A DNA stretch of 29,975 nt from Seminavis robusta (Eukaryota; Bacillariophyta; Bacillariophyceae; Naviculales; Naviculaceae), in assembly GCA_903772945.1 (NCBI GenBank), contig CAICTM010001404.1, positions 1-29,975 of the forward strand, in the 5' to 3' direction. The position numbers and the translations under genes were made by a program. The notes beneath the pieces were generated by a model. The model did not search any database, was not told where the DNA came from, and saw only the letters and a program-made list of their open reading frames with translations. How positions within the stretch are numbered: position 1 is the stretch's first letter; every line of letters starts with the position of its first letter. This document shows, piece after piece, positions 9,539 through 20,251 of the stretch.

Positions 9539-11925
9539 TTACCGTTTGCGGCGAGTCTGGGATTGTGTATGAATTAGTATTTGGGAAATCACCTCGAAAC
9601 GACGGTACCAGGTAACATTACAGGTGACATTACGCATCTTGAGATGGATAGGTATTCTTGGTGCCGCAGAAACGCACAGTGCCTGTCGGTGTCTCAAGAT
9701 CTCCTCTTGCCGGTCGAATAGCTCCCCGATGAATTTATCTAGCTCGAAGCCTCTTGCAGATTGGTAGACAAGTGTAGTAGCAATTGTCGAGTAGCTGCAT
9801 ACTCGGGCGTCAAAAGGTCCGCAACTGTCGCCTCGCCCTTGTGTTTTTGAAACTCCAACGAGGCATTTTTCCATATTGGCTGCTGCAGCAAGTTGCTGTC
9901 CGTGCTGTTCTCGTCCTGAAGGAGTAGCATCATGAGGTCTGCCAGCAGATTGTAGGATCCATTCGATATGAGGTCTTCCAGTGCGGATTCTTCTCGATGC
10001 GTAATCATGGGTCGACGACCGGGTACAGCGCCAGCGTTCAGTTCGCAGCTAAAGACGTCAACGATACCTCCCGCCCAACCATAGACAAGCACTGGAGTCG
10101 TGACGGAAAACCCGTCTTTACTTGTTAGAGAATTGTTATGTTCTTGGTCTTCACTGGCGATTGTTGGAGGCGGGGATAGAATCAAATTGCCTGCCGTAAA
10201 GCCATGAATGTAGCGGGAATGCGTTTCCACATCGAGCAAGAATACTGTAACAGGGATTTCACTGTTGGCATCCTCTGGATTCACAAAGGGCATGAGATAG
10301 GTTGAACCACCACGAAGGCAGCAAGCCACATGAGGGGAATAGTTTGGCGGATGCTGCGAGGCATCCCAATTCACAGCAGCGCAACCAATGGCAGGATAAG
10401 GAAGCAGTAGCTGATTGTAATCATTAGCAACACCCCATCGAAGTTCGTCCTCCTTGGTATCTTCCGTGGCAGTGAGCATGGCAATGGTTCCATCCGCGAG
10501 TGCCACACAGCTGGCTTGCGGTAGATCACCTGAAACACAAACGATAGGTATCTAAACATGAGTAAAGAAAGCTGCGCTTTCACATCATTGGTACCATAGC
10601 AAAAGCAACGTACATATGGATCCAGTGGAAGCGCTGGGGATCACATGGGCTCGTCTCGGGAGATTTTCATCGTCTTCTGCTGCTGTGTGGTGACTACCGA
10701 GGGTGGATGTATTCAACAATTCCATTCGGGCTCCCGGCATGACCCAACAGCGACTATCCAGTTTGACGGCTCTCAAATAATGCCCTTGCTGTTCTCCCCG
10801 TCGCTGTTTCCAGTCCTCTGGCAAGGATTGAATGTCCATGACTTCGACCATAGCACTTGTTTTGAGTATCACGGAGGGTGACTGCACTGTCACCAAGAGA
10901 TAGCGATGACTTTGAGTGTTGTTGTTGTGTGATTCCACCGTTAAGGGTGCCATGTTTTGAATACTGTACGAATGAGGATAGATTCCTCTCCAGAGAAGTT
11001 TGGCCAGTATCTTTTTGGGGCTGAAACGAAAGATTTTCCAACTCTCAATATATCCCGTTTGATATCCCACCAAGAGATGATGGTCGCCTCCTGTCGCCGC
11101 GACTGGCACCACAGCGGCGCATGTCACCCCAAAGTTTTGTGTAGGAAAGGAACAAATTTTGGTGGCTGTAGAGGGAGTTCGAGAGAGAATGTTGAGAGGG
11201 AATGTTTGGAAGGAGTTTAGTGAAAATGACAGAGAATTGGGGAAAGCATGTTCAAACCAAGGGGTATCAATAAAGACAGATACAAGCTAGTCCAATGACG
11301 GCTCACAAACAAACTCACCACCATCGTCTCTTCGTATCCGTAGAATGAATCCCTGTCCATCATCTGAGAATGCGACAATGTGTCCCTCGTCTTTGCGACA
11401 AGGTTCTCCATAAATCAAACTCTTTCCAAAGGGCAGAGCCATCAGACTGACAATCGCCGAAGACGACGGTGTGGCGTTGTCATCATCCCCTCCAATCAAC
11501 GAAACAGAATTCCAGGGAGTCACTACCGTGGCAGCAGCAGCCGAATGTGTCAATCGATAAATGAGCACGGGAGTGGATACCGTATTGGCCACCACAATGT
11601 ACTCATCCCCTGCAATACACATGGTGGTGCCAGACGCATCCACCTCGGAGGTATCCGTCGGTAGTTCTGGTCGCAGCGTCGCCAGTCGCCGTGGAGTGCG
11701 ATGCAGCTTGCGTCGAGATCTCCAAGTTCCATCCAGAACGGACGCCACGGGCAACGGTTCATCAATGGCACTGCTATGCTCCACTCGGTGGTGATGGCGT
11801 GCCCTGCCACTACTGATGGACTCTTTGATGGTGCTGATGGTGGGGATCTTGCTCTTCATTCCATTGATTTGGTAACAGAGTAAGTAGAAGGAGGTATCGT
11901 CAACAACTAACTTCGTCCAGTTCAT
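9539..11925 (-). CDS. WD40-like beta-propeller protein, spliced
   Basis: Exons on the minus strand are 11925-11319, 11165-10614 and 10529 onward, with GT-AG introns of 153 and 84 bp whose phases join correctly (for example STGSI-C-DLPQASCVALADG). The encoded strands (DHHLLVGYQTGYIESWKIF, ALADGTIAMLTATED, LVYGWAGGIVDVFSCEL) resemble WD40 blades, though no canonical WD dipeptide series is clear. I cannot name the protein. The C-terminus is ambiguous. Read straight through, it stops at 9739 after NLQEASS (649 residues). A neighbouring frame carries on as ELDKFIGELFDRQEEILRHR and stops at 9539, which suggests either a 50-bp intron (9753-9802) giving 699 residues or a one-base frameshift. The start Met at 11925 is preferred over an in-frame one at 12033, because the latter lies in palindrome-rich intergenic DNA; a Met at 11862 is also possible. 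Confidence 0.7.
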
Positions 11926-12283
11926 ACATCTGCTAGCTACGGTACGGTAGCTAGCCCGTGACTTGACTCGACTCGACTCGTTAGGGCTCAGGTGATACCG
12001 GTACACCGTACCGGTACCGGTTCGTGCACACAATTATGACCGGTGCCGTACAGTCGTACAGCCTACTGTACCAGCTCCTCACTTTTCACTGTTCGTTCTT
12101 CTCACTTTTCGTTTTGCTTTCCCCTCTTTGACCTCTCGAAGCTCCTCTCGTCATCATCATCTCCAGCAGGGTTGGGAAGTCATTCCTTCCATCCATCCCA
12201 ACATCCCAACGGACACCAGTTTAATCCGGGTAACTCCTGATGCATCGACCATTACAACTTTAGTCTCCTCCAGGAGGAAGCAA
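11926..12283. promoter_or_regulatory. Divergent promoter region rich in palindromes
   Basis: This is the gap between the WD40-like gene (minus) and the Cys-rich secreted gene (plus). It contains GCTAGCTAC-N6-GTAGCTAGC (11932-11955), several overlapping ACCGGTAC words at about 11997-12022, and a pyrimidine-rich stretch (12070-12180) that could be the 5' leader of the plus-strand gene. An in-frame ATG at 12128 exists but would put 52 low-complexity residues in front of the signal peptide. Confidence 0.5.
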
Positions 12284-13225
12284 ATGCAAATGTTGCGACG
12301 TAGTTCTGTTTCTAGAAGATGGGCGGCAATTGCAAAGCTCACGATTGTCGTCGGTCTATTGGCCTTCATACTTCCAGACGCAGTGCTGGCACAACGCAGA
12401 AGAAGCTTGACGGGCAATGAAACAACAGTGTCTTTGTCGAATGGAGTGACGCGAGAAGATTTGCGTCGCATGAAGAGTGCCCGTTGGCTCAATCAACATC
12501 AAGTGTCTCTGTTGGTGGACTTTATTGACACAGAAACATCTCCCTATCCTTCAGATCCTTACGATGTCACTATTCAACCGAATGCCGATTGTTACGTGGT
12601 CTTTCGAGATGAAGCCAAGACCACCTATGACATGATCACTGCGACGGAACCACCCACCAATGACGGGGAACGCAACTATGGCGTCTTTTTGTCACATGAA
12701 TCACCTTGTGGGGTCTGCAGCAACCTGGCAGATCTGGCCGTCTATTTGGAGACTCCCGACTTGACCAACCCAGTCCGAATATGTGGTTTCACCTCTTTTA
12801 TTTCCGGCGACATTGCTCTGGATTGTCTCACCAAAGACGTTGGATTCAGCGATCCCTGTGCGGCCATTTGGTTTCACAACACACAGCATACCCGCAGCCA
12901 GTGTTTGGCACTCTGTTTCCTGCTACTCTTCAGTCCCAACAATTGTCCCTCTGGTATTGCCAATCCCTGCCAACCCAACACAGAAGAGGGTGGAGCATGC
13001 CAAAACACTATCAATCAGCAACCGGCTTGTGACGATTTTCAGTACAAAAGTGGAAGCCAATATCGACTCAATGCCTGCTTGCAATGCGATGAATGCAATT
13101 CGGGACCACTCTTTCAAAAAGTTGCGGGACGCACCAGAAGGGCATCGGGGATTGAATCGGGAATTGATCGACCCGATATTCCGACGATCAATCACAACTA
13201 CTTTACAACCAACAGTAGGTACTAG
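12284..13225 (+). CDS. Secreted cysteine-rich protein, conserved unknown family
   Basis: From the Met at 12284 the product is 313 residues. It begins with a basic stretch and a hydrophobic core (AKLTIVVGLLAFILPDAVLA, then QRRR), a good signal peptide, possibly with a dibasic processing site. The mature part has many Cys in motifs: CYVVFRDE, CGVCSNLADLAVYLETPDL, CAAIWFHNTQHTRSQCLALC and, near the end, LNACLQCDECNSGPLFQKVA followed by GRTRRASGIESGIDRP. I have an impression of this last motif from uncharacterised secreted proteins of diatoms and other microbial eukaryotes, but cannot attach a name. No catalytic motif is visible. The upstream ATG at 12128 is rejected because the signal peptide would be internal. 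No intron is needed. Confidence 0.8.
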   Translation: MQMLRRSSVSRRWAAIAKLTIVVGLLAFILPDAVLAQRRRSLTGNETTVSLSNGVTREDLRRMKSARWLNQHQVSLLVDFIDTETSPYPSDPYDVTIQPNADCYVVFRDEAKTTYDMITATEPPTNDGERNYGVFLSHESPCGVCSNLADLAVYLETPDLTNPVRICGFTSFISGDIALDCLTKDVGFSDPCAAIWFHNTQHTRSQCLALCFLLLFSPNNCPSGIANPCQPNTEEGGACQNTINQQPACDDFQYKSGSQYRLNACLQCDECNSGPLFQKVAGRTRRASGIESGIDRPDIPTINHNYFTTNSRY

Positions 13226-13611
13226 CTAGTAGTATTTTAGTAATGCTATAGCTAGGGATGACAAGAGCTGTGGATGGCAATGCGTCAGAGCCGCTGATGA
13301 AACTGAACCGTTCGGCTTGGGTCTTGCCTTGTTAACAACAGAGCGAGTCGTCTGAGCCTGCTTTGGCCGAAGCATTGGGAAGCCCAAATGCTTCAAGCAA
13401 TGACTTGCATGCTCTTGATTCATCGTGAGTTTGAAGGAGGCGATTGTGGTTTCAGAACCCGTCCCCGCCGCATTTGGTCCGGTGCTGCGTCCGTTGATAC
13501 ATGCTTTGAGGATGTTCTCAAATGGGTGTAACGGCAAGAAGTCCTTTTAGTGTCGGGGAATCCCTCCACCACTTCTTCTACTGAAGATAGATACTGCAGC
13601 GATGCTTCAGC
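13226..13611. other. Convergent intergenic region with one unassigned ORF
   Basis: The 386 bp between two convergent genes contain a 103-codon minus-strand frame (13537-13226) beginning MPLHPFENILKACINGRS. It has no recognisable domain or signal peptide, and it ends exactly where the plus-strand gene stops. It could be a small gene, a remnant, or 3' UTR sequence. I see no terminator-like or repeat structure. Confidence 0.3.
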
Positions 13612-15107
13612 TCATGTCCAGGTTTTGGTTTGGTTTGGAACCTGAGCAAAATTGGTTTGGAACTTGCGCTCAATCCCATTCTCATCCAATTCAACTTCAG
13701 TTTCCACAGTGTCTACTTCCTCTTGTTGTTGTTGTTGTTCCTGCTGTTTACGTAGCTTTCGTTCTAGTTTTTGTTGTCGTTTGTCTTCCACGAGTACTGA
13801 CCCTCGTCCAAAGTTATGAAAGTAGGTACCCTGGAGAGACTCGGGACGCATGGTCTGTCCATTGACCTTGGCGACGGCCGCTTCGACACGGTAGTTGATT
13901 GCTTTTCGTAAGGCTTTGAGTTCGTCCACAAAGCGACCGGCTCCCATGCACATGGCCCCGGCATTTTGTCCGGCCAGTCGGATCATGGCATCGTCCGTGG
14001 CCACAATAAAGGATCCCGAAATGTGTCCATCGGTAACCTCCTTGGCTTTGGCACAACGACTTTCAATGTACGAATCCGCTTCAATGCCTCGACCCGTAAA
14101 GACCACTCGCACACCGTGTTTGGAAACTTCCTTGTTGGTGGCGAGATCCATTTGTGTGACTTTGGTTTTGCTTCCCGTTGCGCCATGGCCCAAGGGTCCT
14201 ATATTGGACTTTCGAGTTCCATCGAATACCACTTCGATCCTCCATCCCTTGATGGAACTCAAGTTTTCCAAATCATCGACCAGCAACTCTCTCGCCCTCT
14301 GTGGATCTCCCTTTGTCATGTGCTTTTTGAGGCGAGGCCATTTGTAGATAATGTTGTACCCGTCCACTATCTACTCAACCATTGACAGATCATACACAAA
14401 ATCAAGGTGGTGAGAATGGTGTAAGAGTCAATGATGTAGGGATATCAATCAAAAACACAAACTCACCACCAGAGGAGCTGCCTTGGTCTGGTTGAGAACA
14501 ACATCCCAATTGATGTCTTGTCCACGCTTCTTTCGTTCCTCTTTCTTTTGTTCAATTTCTTCCTCATCTATATTGAAATATTTGTTATTTAGAAGAAACC
14601 ATATGAGTGGAATCGAATCGAATCGTTCAAGCATGGACAAAACATACAGTCCAGCAAAAAAGCTTTTCCTCTCCACTCCCACTTACCCCACGTTCTTCGA
14701 TAACTGGTGCGCACCACTTTTTTCTTGCGAAAACTCGGATTGGCCCTTTGTTTGGCATATTGTTTATTGATTTGTGCCATTCGTATTTGATGTTTGACGG
14801 GAATGTTGATATCTGTGCTGACTCTGAGGGGTTGGGGAGTGTTGTTGTTGCTGTCGACACTTGGTGGTGATGTACTACCACTAGTGGTAGCCGCTTTCTT
14901 CTTTTTTCGTTTCTTGCCATCTCCCTTTCCCATGAACAAGATCACACTGTCGCGATGGTCGGCATACCCACGTCCCAATCTACCGGTACAATGATGTCTT
15001 GGACATGCAATCCGACCTGTTGGCATCAGGGTGGAGACTCCGAGCAGAGCCACACAACTCGTCGCAGTAGCCAACACCCATAGTGTACCAATTAGGAGTG
15101 ACTTCAT
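13612..15107 (-). CDS. YacP/Rae1-type NYN-domain ribonuclease, probably organellar
   Basis: Exons on the minus strand are 15107-14687, 14567-14467 and 14370-13612; the GT-AG introns are 119 and 96 bp and the frame closes to 426 residues. The N-terminus, MKSLLIGTLWVLATATSCVA, is a signal peptide, followed by a basic low-complexity region (KGDGKKRKKKK), which suggests bipartite plastid targeting, although a clear ASAF-like cleavage motif is missing. The NYN domain starts across the last splice junction with IVDGYNIIYKWPRL (residues 175-188). It contains the acidic positions expected for a PIN-like nuclease: VVFDGTR, GIEADSYIE and VATDDAMI. Bacterial YacP/Rae1 is a ribosome-associated endoribonuclease of about 170 residues and plant relatives are chloroplast proteins, so an RNA-processing role in the plastid is inferred. 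The C-terminal tail is Gln/Glu rich from a CAA-type repeat. It is divergent from PurU. Confidence 0.87.
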
Positions 15108-15465
15108 TGTCCTGTGACAATGAACTAATAATGGAGCATGGTTTTCGCTCACTCGCTCACTCACTCAGTGTAGTGTTGGCTGATGAAGTGTTGCCACTGG
15201 CGCCTCCACTGCTCTGTGTCATTGAGACGAACAACCTAACTGATGAGGTTTTCCCTCTTGGAAAAAAGTTGTGACGTGTTTTTTGACCTTCTCACCAATT
15301 AAGGTTAGAGATAATCAGCACATCTCAGATCCAGCACAATTCCAAGTTGATGGCATTGATGCATGGCAAAGGCACCGTCAAGGTCCAAGTCTTTCCTCTT
15401 TCTCTAGTAGCCTAGCGTTGTCAGTTTTGGGTGCTCTATCCTCTGCATGTATCGATAGATAGAAG
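15108..15465. promoter_or_regulatory. Divergent promoter region of NYN RNase and PurU genes
   Basis: This 358-bp spacer between two start codons presumably holds both promoters. A CACT/CGCT run (about 15148-15168) is the only repeat I noticed. The long GTACCGGTAC palindromes seen upstream of other genes here are absent. Confidence 0.4.
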
Positions 15466-16486
15466 ATGTTTCGCCGTTCACTGCCCCGTTTCAAGTCTCT
15501 GACTAACCTGGCGACACTCAAGGTCCATGGGCCGGATGGCAAGGGCATCGTGGCGGCCTGTTGCAATCTCTTGGACCGCAAAGGCTATGAAATTGTCGGA
15601 AGTGAGCATTGGACGGATCGGATTGAAAACCTGATTTTCCTCCGCATTGCTTTTGACAAGGAACCTCAAATTGCCAGTAGTGGTGGCCTGTTGGATCGAT
15701 GCCAGAATGCCGTGGAGACGGCCGATGCGACAGAACAAGCCTTGCAACAGCTGTGTAGAGACCGAGACTTGGCGTTCCAACTGAATTGGCGCCAAGAGCG
15801 AGCCAAGGTGGCCATTATGGTCTCCAAATACGATCACTGTCTCTGGGAATTGCTACTAAGGCACGAAGCAGACGAACTCGACTGTGACATTGTCGGCATT
15901 CTTTCCAATCACGACAATCTGCGACCCGTCGCCGAGACGTTTGGAATTCCGTACCATCTCTTTCCCATTACCAAGCAAAACAAACGCGAACAAGAACGAC
16001 ACGAAATTCAACTACTAAAGGACGTCCTCCAAGCCAATGTCGTGGTGTTGGCACGGTACATGCAAATTTTCACGCAACACTTTTTGCAAGCATTTCCCAA
16101 TTCCATCATCAATATACATCATTCCTTTTTACCGGCGTTTCAGGGAAGTAGACCTCATCATGCCGCGTTTGAACGGGGCGTCAAACTCATTGGAGCCACG
16201 GCACATTATGCTACGGCAGATTTGGACGAAGGACCCATTATTGAACAAGTAAGTCAAGTTGTTGTGTTTTCTGTTGTTTCGTTTTGTTGGGCCCTTTTCT
16301 CACTATCCTGTCCCAACCAACCAACCAACCAAGGATGTGATTAGTGTGACGCATCGAGACGGAGTCGATGGATTGATACAAAAGGGAAGAATACTGGAAC
16401 GAAATGTGCTCGCCAGAGCCTTGCAAGCACATCTTGACGACCGGGTCATTGTTTACAACAATAAATGCGTCGTCTTTGGGGATTAG
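15466..16486 (+). CDS. purU: Formyltetrahydrofolate deformylase
   Basis: The enzyme hydrolyses 10-formyl-THF to formate and THF in one-carbon metabolism. Exons 15466-16248 and 16334-16486 are joined by an 85-bp GT-AG intron (donor GTAAGT, phase 0), giving 311 residues. An N-terminal ACT domain (TLKVHGPDGKGIVAACCNLL, residues about 17-36 onward) is followed by the formyltransferase-fold domain. The catalytic set is visible: Asn216 and His218 in NIHHSFLPAFQGSRPHHAAF, and Asp254 in DLDEGPIIEQ, which ends exactly at the splice site. Exon 2 supplies DVISVTHRDGVDGLIQKGR and the end CVVFGD. The length is close to bacterial PurU (about 280) plus an N-terminal MFRRSLPRFKSLTN extension that looks like a short mitochondrial presequence. 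The intron 3' end consists of CCAA repeats running into the AG. Confidence 0.93.
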
Positions 16487-17276
16487 TCTAGCTAAAAAGG
16501 CTGCATGAGTGCCTTTTTGGAAACTTACTTGACCAACGAACTGGTTGACTCGACTCTGCGCGGTACGGTACATCCACGAGTGTCTGATATGTAGCTATCT
16601 CTACTAACGGTAGTATGGAATGAATGTGTCATCAACATTCGGCACAATTAAAGGGCCACGGCAACCGGGACGTTCGTAGCAACAAAACCATAGAGAATTC
16701 GTTCTTGGAACCCAGTTCGATCGAACTCCCACAGCGATTTGCCCAGGAACTCAAGATTGAGTCTAGCATTCCATGTCCTCGCCTCCACTGCTCTGTTCTG
16801 TTCTGCCACCAGTCAACGCACCGGAACAGCAGGTGCGGGTGTCCTTGGGACCATAGTTGCAGTCTATCTGATGGATGCCGTTGATGTGCTGCACAGCGAA
16901 GAAGCATCGGTGTATTCACGCCAAGGATACTGCCGCCATTTTCAAGGCGTCGAGTGACAGTCTCTGGATCGAGTGGACTTGGGTAAACTCTTTGCTTGCT
17001 AGCGATAGCCATGAACCGTTATCTGACATGGCAAGGTCGCAACTGAAGAAAGGTCTCCGCTGTTTGCTGTAAGCAGCAGCCACAGAATATCTTTCCACAC
17101 ATCTCTACGGCAAAGACGTGGAATTGATCATTTCATGCAAATTCATTACGTAAGTCCTACCGTACCCACACCCCTCCAACACTCACTACGGTATGCACAC
17201 AAACACAAGCAATGGATACTCCACATTTGAGAGGGGGAAATGGAAACTCATCAACATCAACCGTTCTTTCCAGTCC
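16487..17276. other. Intergenic region, no supported gene
   Basis: These 790 bp lie between the ends of PurU (plus) and the LRR gene (minus). A 126-codon minus frame (17012-16632) and several plus frames of 60-86 codons overlap one another and show no domain; the plus frame at 16739 starts with a weak signal-like sequence. A GGTACGGTAC-type word occurs at about 16561-16570. I cannot support a gene. Confidence 0.4.
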
Positions 17277-20185
17277 CTACAAACCTCCGCTCTTTGATTC
17301 AGCCAAGACAGTTTCATTCGATGCTGCCAAGTTTGATTCTGCCAAGACAGTGCCATTCTCGCCGATCAGAACAAAAGCTGACACATTGTCACAGTCACAA
17401 TCACAGCCACAAAGATTTCCACAATCAAACTCCAAAACATTACCCAAAGCCGGGTCATCAGTCAGATTGCAGATGGGTGCAGGGATATCTCCATACAGAC
17501 CGTCATTGTGGGTCAAGTTCAAAAGCTTCAATGCCCCATCATTCACTAGCCAGCCCAGCTCCTCAGGAACTGTCCCAGTCAATTGGTTGTCCCCGACAGA
17601 AAACTCTTTGAGGGTTGTAATATTTCCAAGGTGAGGCGGGAGCTCTCCGGTCAGCAGGTTGGAATCAACATAGAAAGATTGGAGCTTGGTTAAAACTCCA
17701 AGCTGTGATGGGATGACTCCTGTCAAACGGTTGTTGTGAGCCGAGAAGTGTACCAAGTGCGTCCAGTTTCGAATCTCCGTTGGTATGGTACCGGAAAAGT
17801 CATTGTTATCAATGTGGAACTGAATAAACTTGGTTTTTCTAGCGCCAACAGTAAACTCAGAGGGGATAATTCCACTCAAGTGGTTGAGCTGTACTCGGAA
17901 ATACTGCAGTCTGAACTGCGCCGCAACCACGGTTGGAATCGTACCGGTTAGCAAGTTGTCTTGCAACGACAAAACGTGCATTGATGTGGTTAAGGCCAGT
18001 TCGCTAGGGATTTTTCCAGTCTGAGTCATGTACAAAACAGAAAATAGTATGAGATTGGTGAACCAGGAATCAATCAACAGAGAGTGGAACAGTATGAATA
18101 CTACTGTTGAAGACGCTTGCTTACGAGCTGGTTCCAATCAAGACGGAGCCTCCAGAAATCGTCAGTGGCTTGACCAAATTCCGTTGGGATTCTGAGATAA
18201 AGTAAGTTTTGCGCCGGTTAGCAATCATTTCGTAAAGGGGCACTGTTTGGCCCTTGCTTTGATGATACTGTTTGGCTCGCTGAGTCTACTCACGTTCCAG
18301 TCAATGCATTTGTATGCAGATAAAATTGCAACCTGTAGTTTGAGATCAAGCCCAACTCGGTCGGGATTGTGCCAGACAAAACGTGGTTCTCGTGCAAGTA
18401 CATGAGGTCCAGCTTGGACATCATTCCAAGCTCCGACGGAATCGTCCCTACCTGTAGCACCCAACAATGAATTGAGAATGCCGAGTGAGATTTTAAAACG
18501 TCAAGAGTACCTGAGTGGATTAACCTCGATGGCAATGGGCCAAGTCAACAAGTTTTTTCTTTCCAAGTTTTTTGTACGTACCAATTCATTCCGTTCCAGC
18601 ATGAACCACTCGACTGTGGAGAACAAACCAAATTCCGTGTGAATGGTTCCAAATAGGTTATTTCGATAAAGCTGGAACATGAGCGGAGTAAGGCCCGTGT
18701 ACTCCAGTGGGACAGTTCCTGTGACATTGCTTTCGGCAATTTTTAAGATACGATTGTTCGAAAGCAGTCCAAGTTCTGAGGGCAACGTCCCGGTGAGATA
18801 TTCCGATCCACCCATGACGAGAATTCGCAAGTCTGTCAACCTGGCCAACTCGGATGGAACGGCTCCTGAAAAGGCACTCCCAAAGAGATGTAGTTCGCGT
18901 AGACCCGTCAGATTTGCCAGAATCGTGGGGACAGTTCCGATCATGGTAGTATAGTCGAACTGCACCAGCTTGAGGGATGACAACATGGATACTTCCGCTG
19001 GGAGCTCACCACCCAATTCTTGTCCCGTCATGGCCAAGTAGAGGTAATCATCTGGAAAGTCGCTCGGGTACTCTGTCGCATTCACCAGCGCCGTGCTGTT
19101 GTATCCAATCGGAAAACAGGGACCATCAATGTACTTGTACTCATAATGTCGATATTCCTGGCCTCTATCGTACTCTTTTCCTCCTGGCATAAAGTCTGCC
19201 CACATGCACTCGTGTTGGGTAATGTTGAGCCAGTCGGGGCCCCAGGCTTCTCCATCGGAGCTGTAGTAGAATGTGGCAAGGGCAAAACGCTGCTGCAATC
19301 GCTTGTTGGTGTAGTTGGTAAAGTTTGGATCTTCAATGAGCCATTTGAATGCCCTGGACTGTGGCGTCGCCTCGGACACGAGCTTGGGAAGAGTGTGGTC
19401 AGGGAGCAACGACTTTAAGAGTTCGGTAGGTTCCAATGGGGCGGACGTAGCATTATATGTCACAGCAGGCGCAGAGGTTTCCTCGCTAGTACCATCATTT
19501 TTATCTCCCTGCACCACGAAAAAGATGATAATAAACACAACAATGGCAATGGCACACAGTACTCCAATGGTCATCAAGAAATTTTTCTGTTTGCGTTTCG
19601 CCTCTTGAGCTGCGTTCGGCATGACAAGACGGGCGTTTTCAATATCACGACGAGCTTCATCCGTGACCGGTGCCGCTACGGCCAATCCATCATTGTTGGG
19701 AGCCGCTGCTGTCTCTTCATCATCGTCTTCCTCGGACGAACTCTCCTCGGCAGCAACCACTGGACCATTCACACCCGAGACACCAAAGGCTCCTGGAGTG
19801 GCTGTAGGTTGTTGGTAGTTACCCCTAGACAAGGCCGGCATGCCCAAGGTAGCCGCTCCTGGCCCAGTTGCGCCTCCTGGCTGTTCTTGGCGCTTTTCTG
19901 GATCCTCCACGGCAAGAATGGATTCCGTGGTGTTGGACGTCATGGTTTGCGTCGCACTGGTAACCGTCTCCGTAGAGGATAAGCCGACTCCAACTCCAAC
20001 ATCCGTGACAGGCGTCGCTGGCTCCAATGGTTTCAAAGTAGACACATCGACGACGGGTGCTTTGGCCCTCACAGCCGCATCGGCTGCTGCCAGTTCATTG
20101 CTCATTCGAGGCACAGGGACTCCAGCAGCTACCACTCCCTCATCGAGGGCTTTCTCCGGTGGCTTGTCATCATCCTTTTCGTTAC

Positions 20186-20189
<4 letters not shown>
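17277..20189 (-). CDS. Type II membrane leucine-rich-repeat protein, no kinase
   Basis: Exons on the minus strand are 20189-18582, 18451-18294, 18191-18125 and 18020-17277, with GT-AG introns of 130, 102 and 104 bp; the phases close to 858 residues. Residues 1-203 are a long low-complexity, acidic, presumably cytosolic region with no signal peptide. KRKQK then precedes one membrane helix at about 204-227 (MTIGVLCAIAIVVFIIIFFV). By the positive-inside rule the C-terminal part is outside, which fits its many N-x-S/T sites. Plant-type LRRs follow (repeats such as LTGTIPTELG and LSGTIPTELG), capped by a Cys-rich end (CGNLCGCDCDCD). There is no kinase or other cytoplasmic signalling domain. LRR proteins of this layout are abundant in diatoms; ligand and partners are unknown. 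Two introns fall at equivalent places within LRR units. The last 30 residues repeat TVLAES. Confidence 0.88.

Positions 20190-20248
<59 letters not shown>
20189..20248. repeat. (TC)30 / (GA)30 microsatellite abutting a start codon
   Basis: An uninterrupted 60-nt TC dinucleotide run on the plus strand corresponds to GA repeats immediately 5' of, and sharing one base with, the ATG of the LRR gene on the minus strand. It therefore forms the end of that gene's 5' UTR or proximal promoter. Confidence 0.95.

Positions 20249-20251
<3 letters not shown>

Noticed and set aside
12128..12283. N-terminal extension of the Cys-rich secreted protein
   Set aside because: Would bury the signal peptide at residue 60; the sequence is a pyrimidine-rich leader.
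16632..17012. 126-codon minus frame between PurU and the LRR gene
   Set aside because: No recognisable motif, and plus-strand frames of similar length overlap it.
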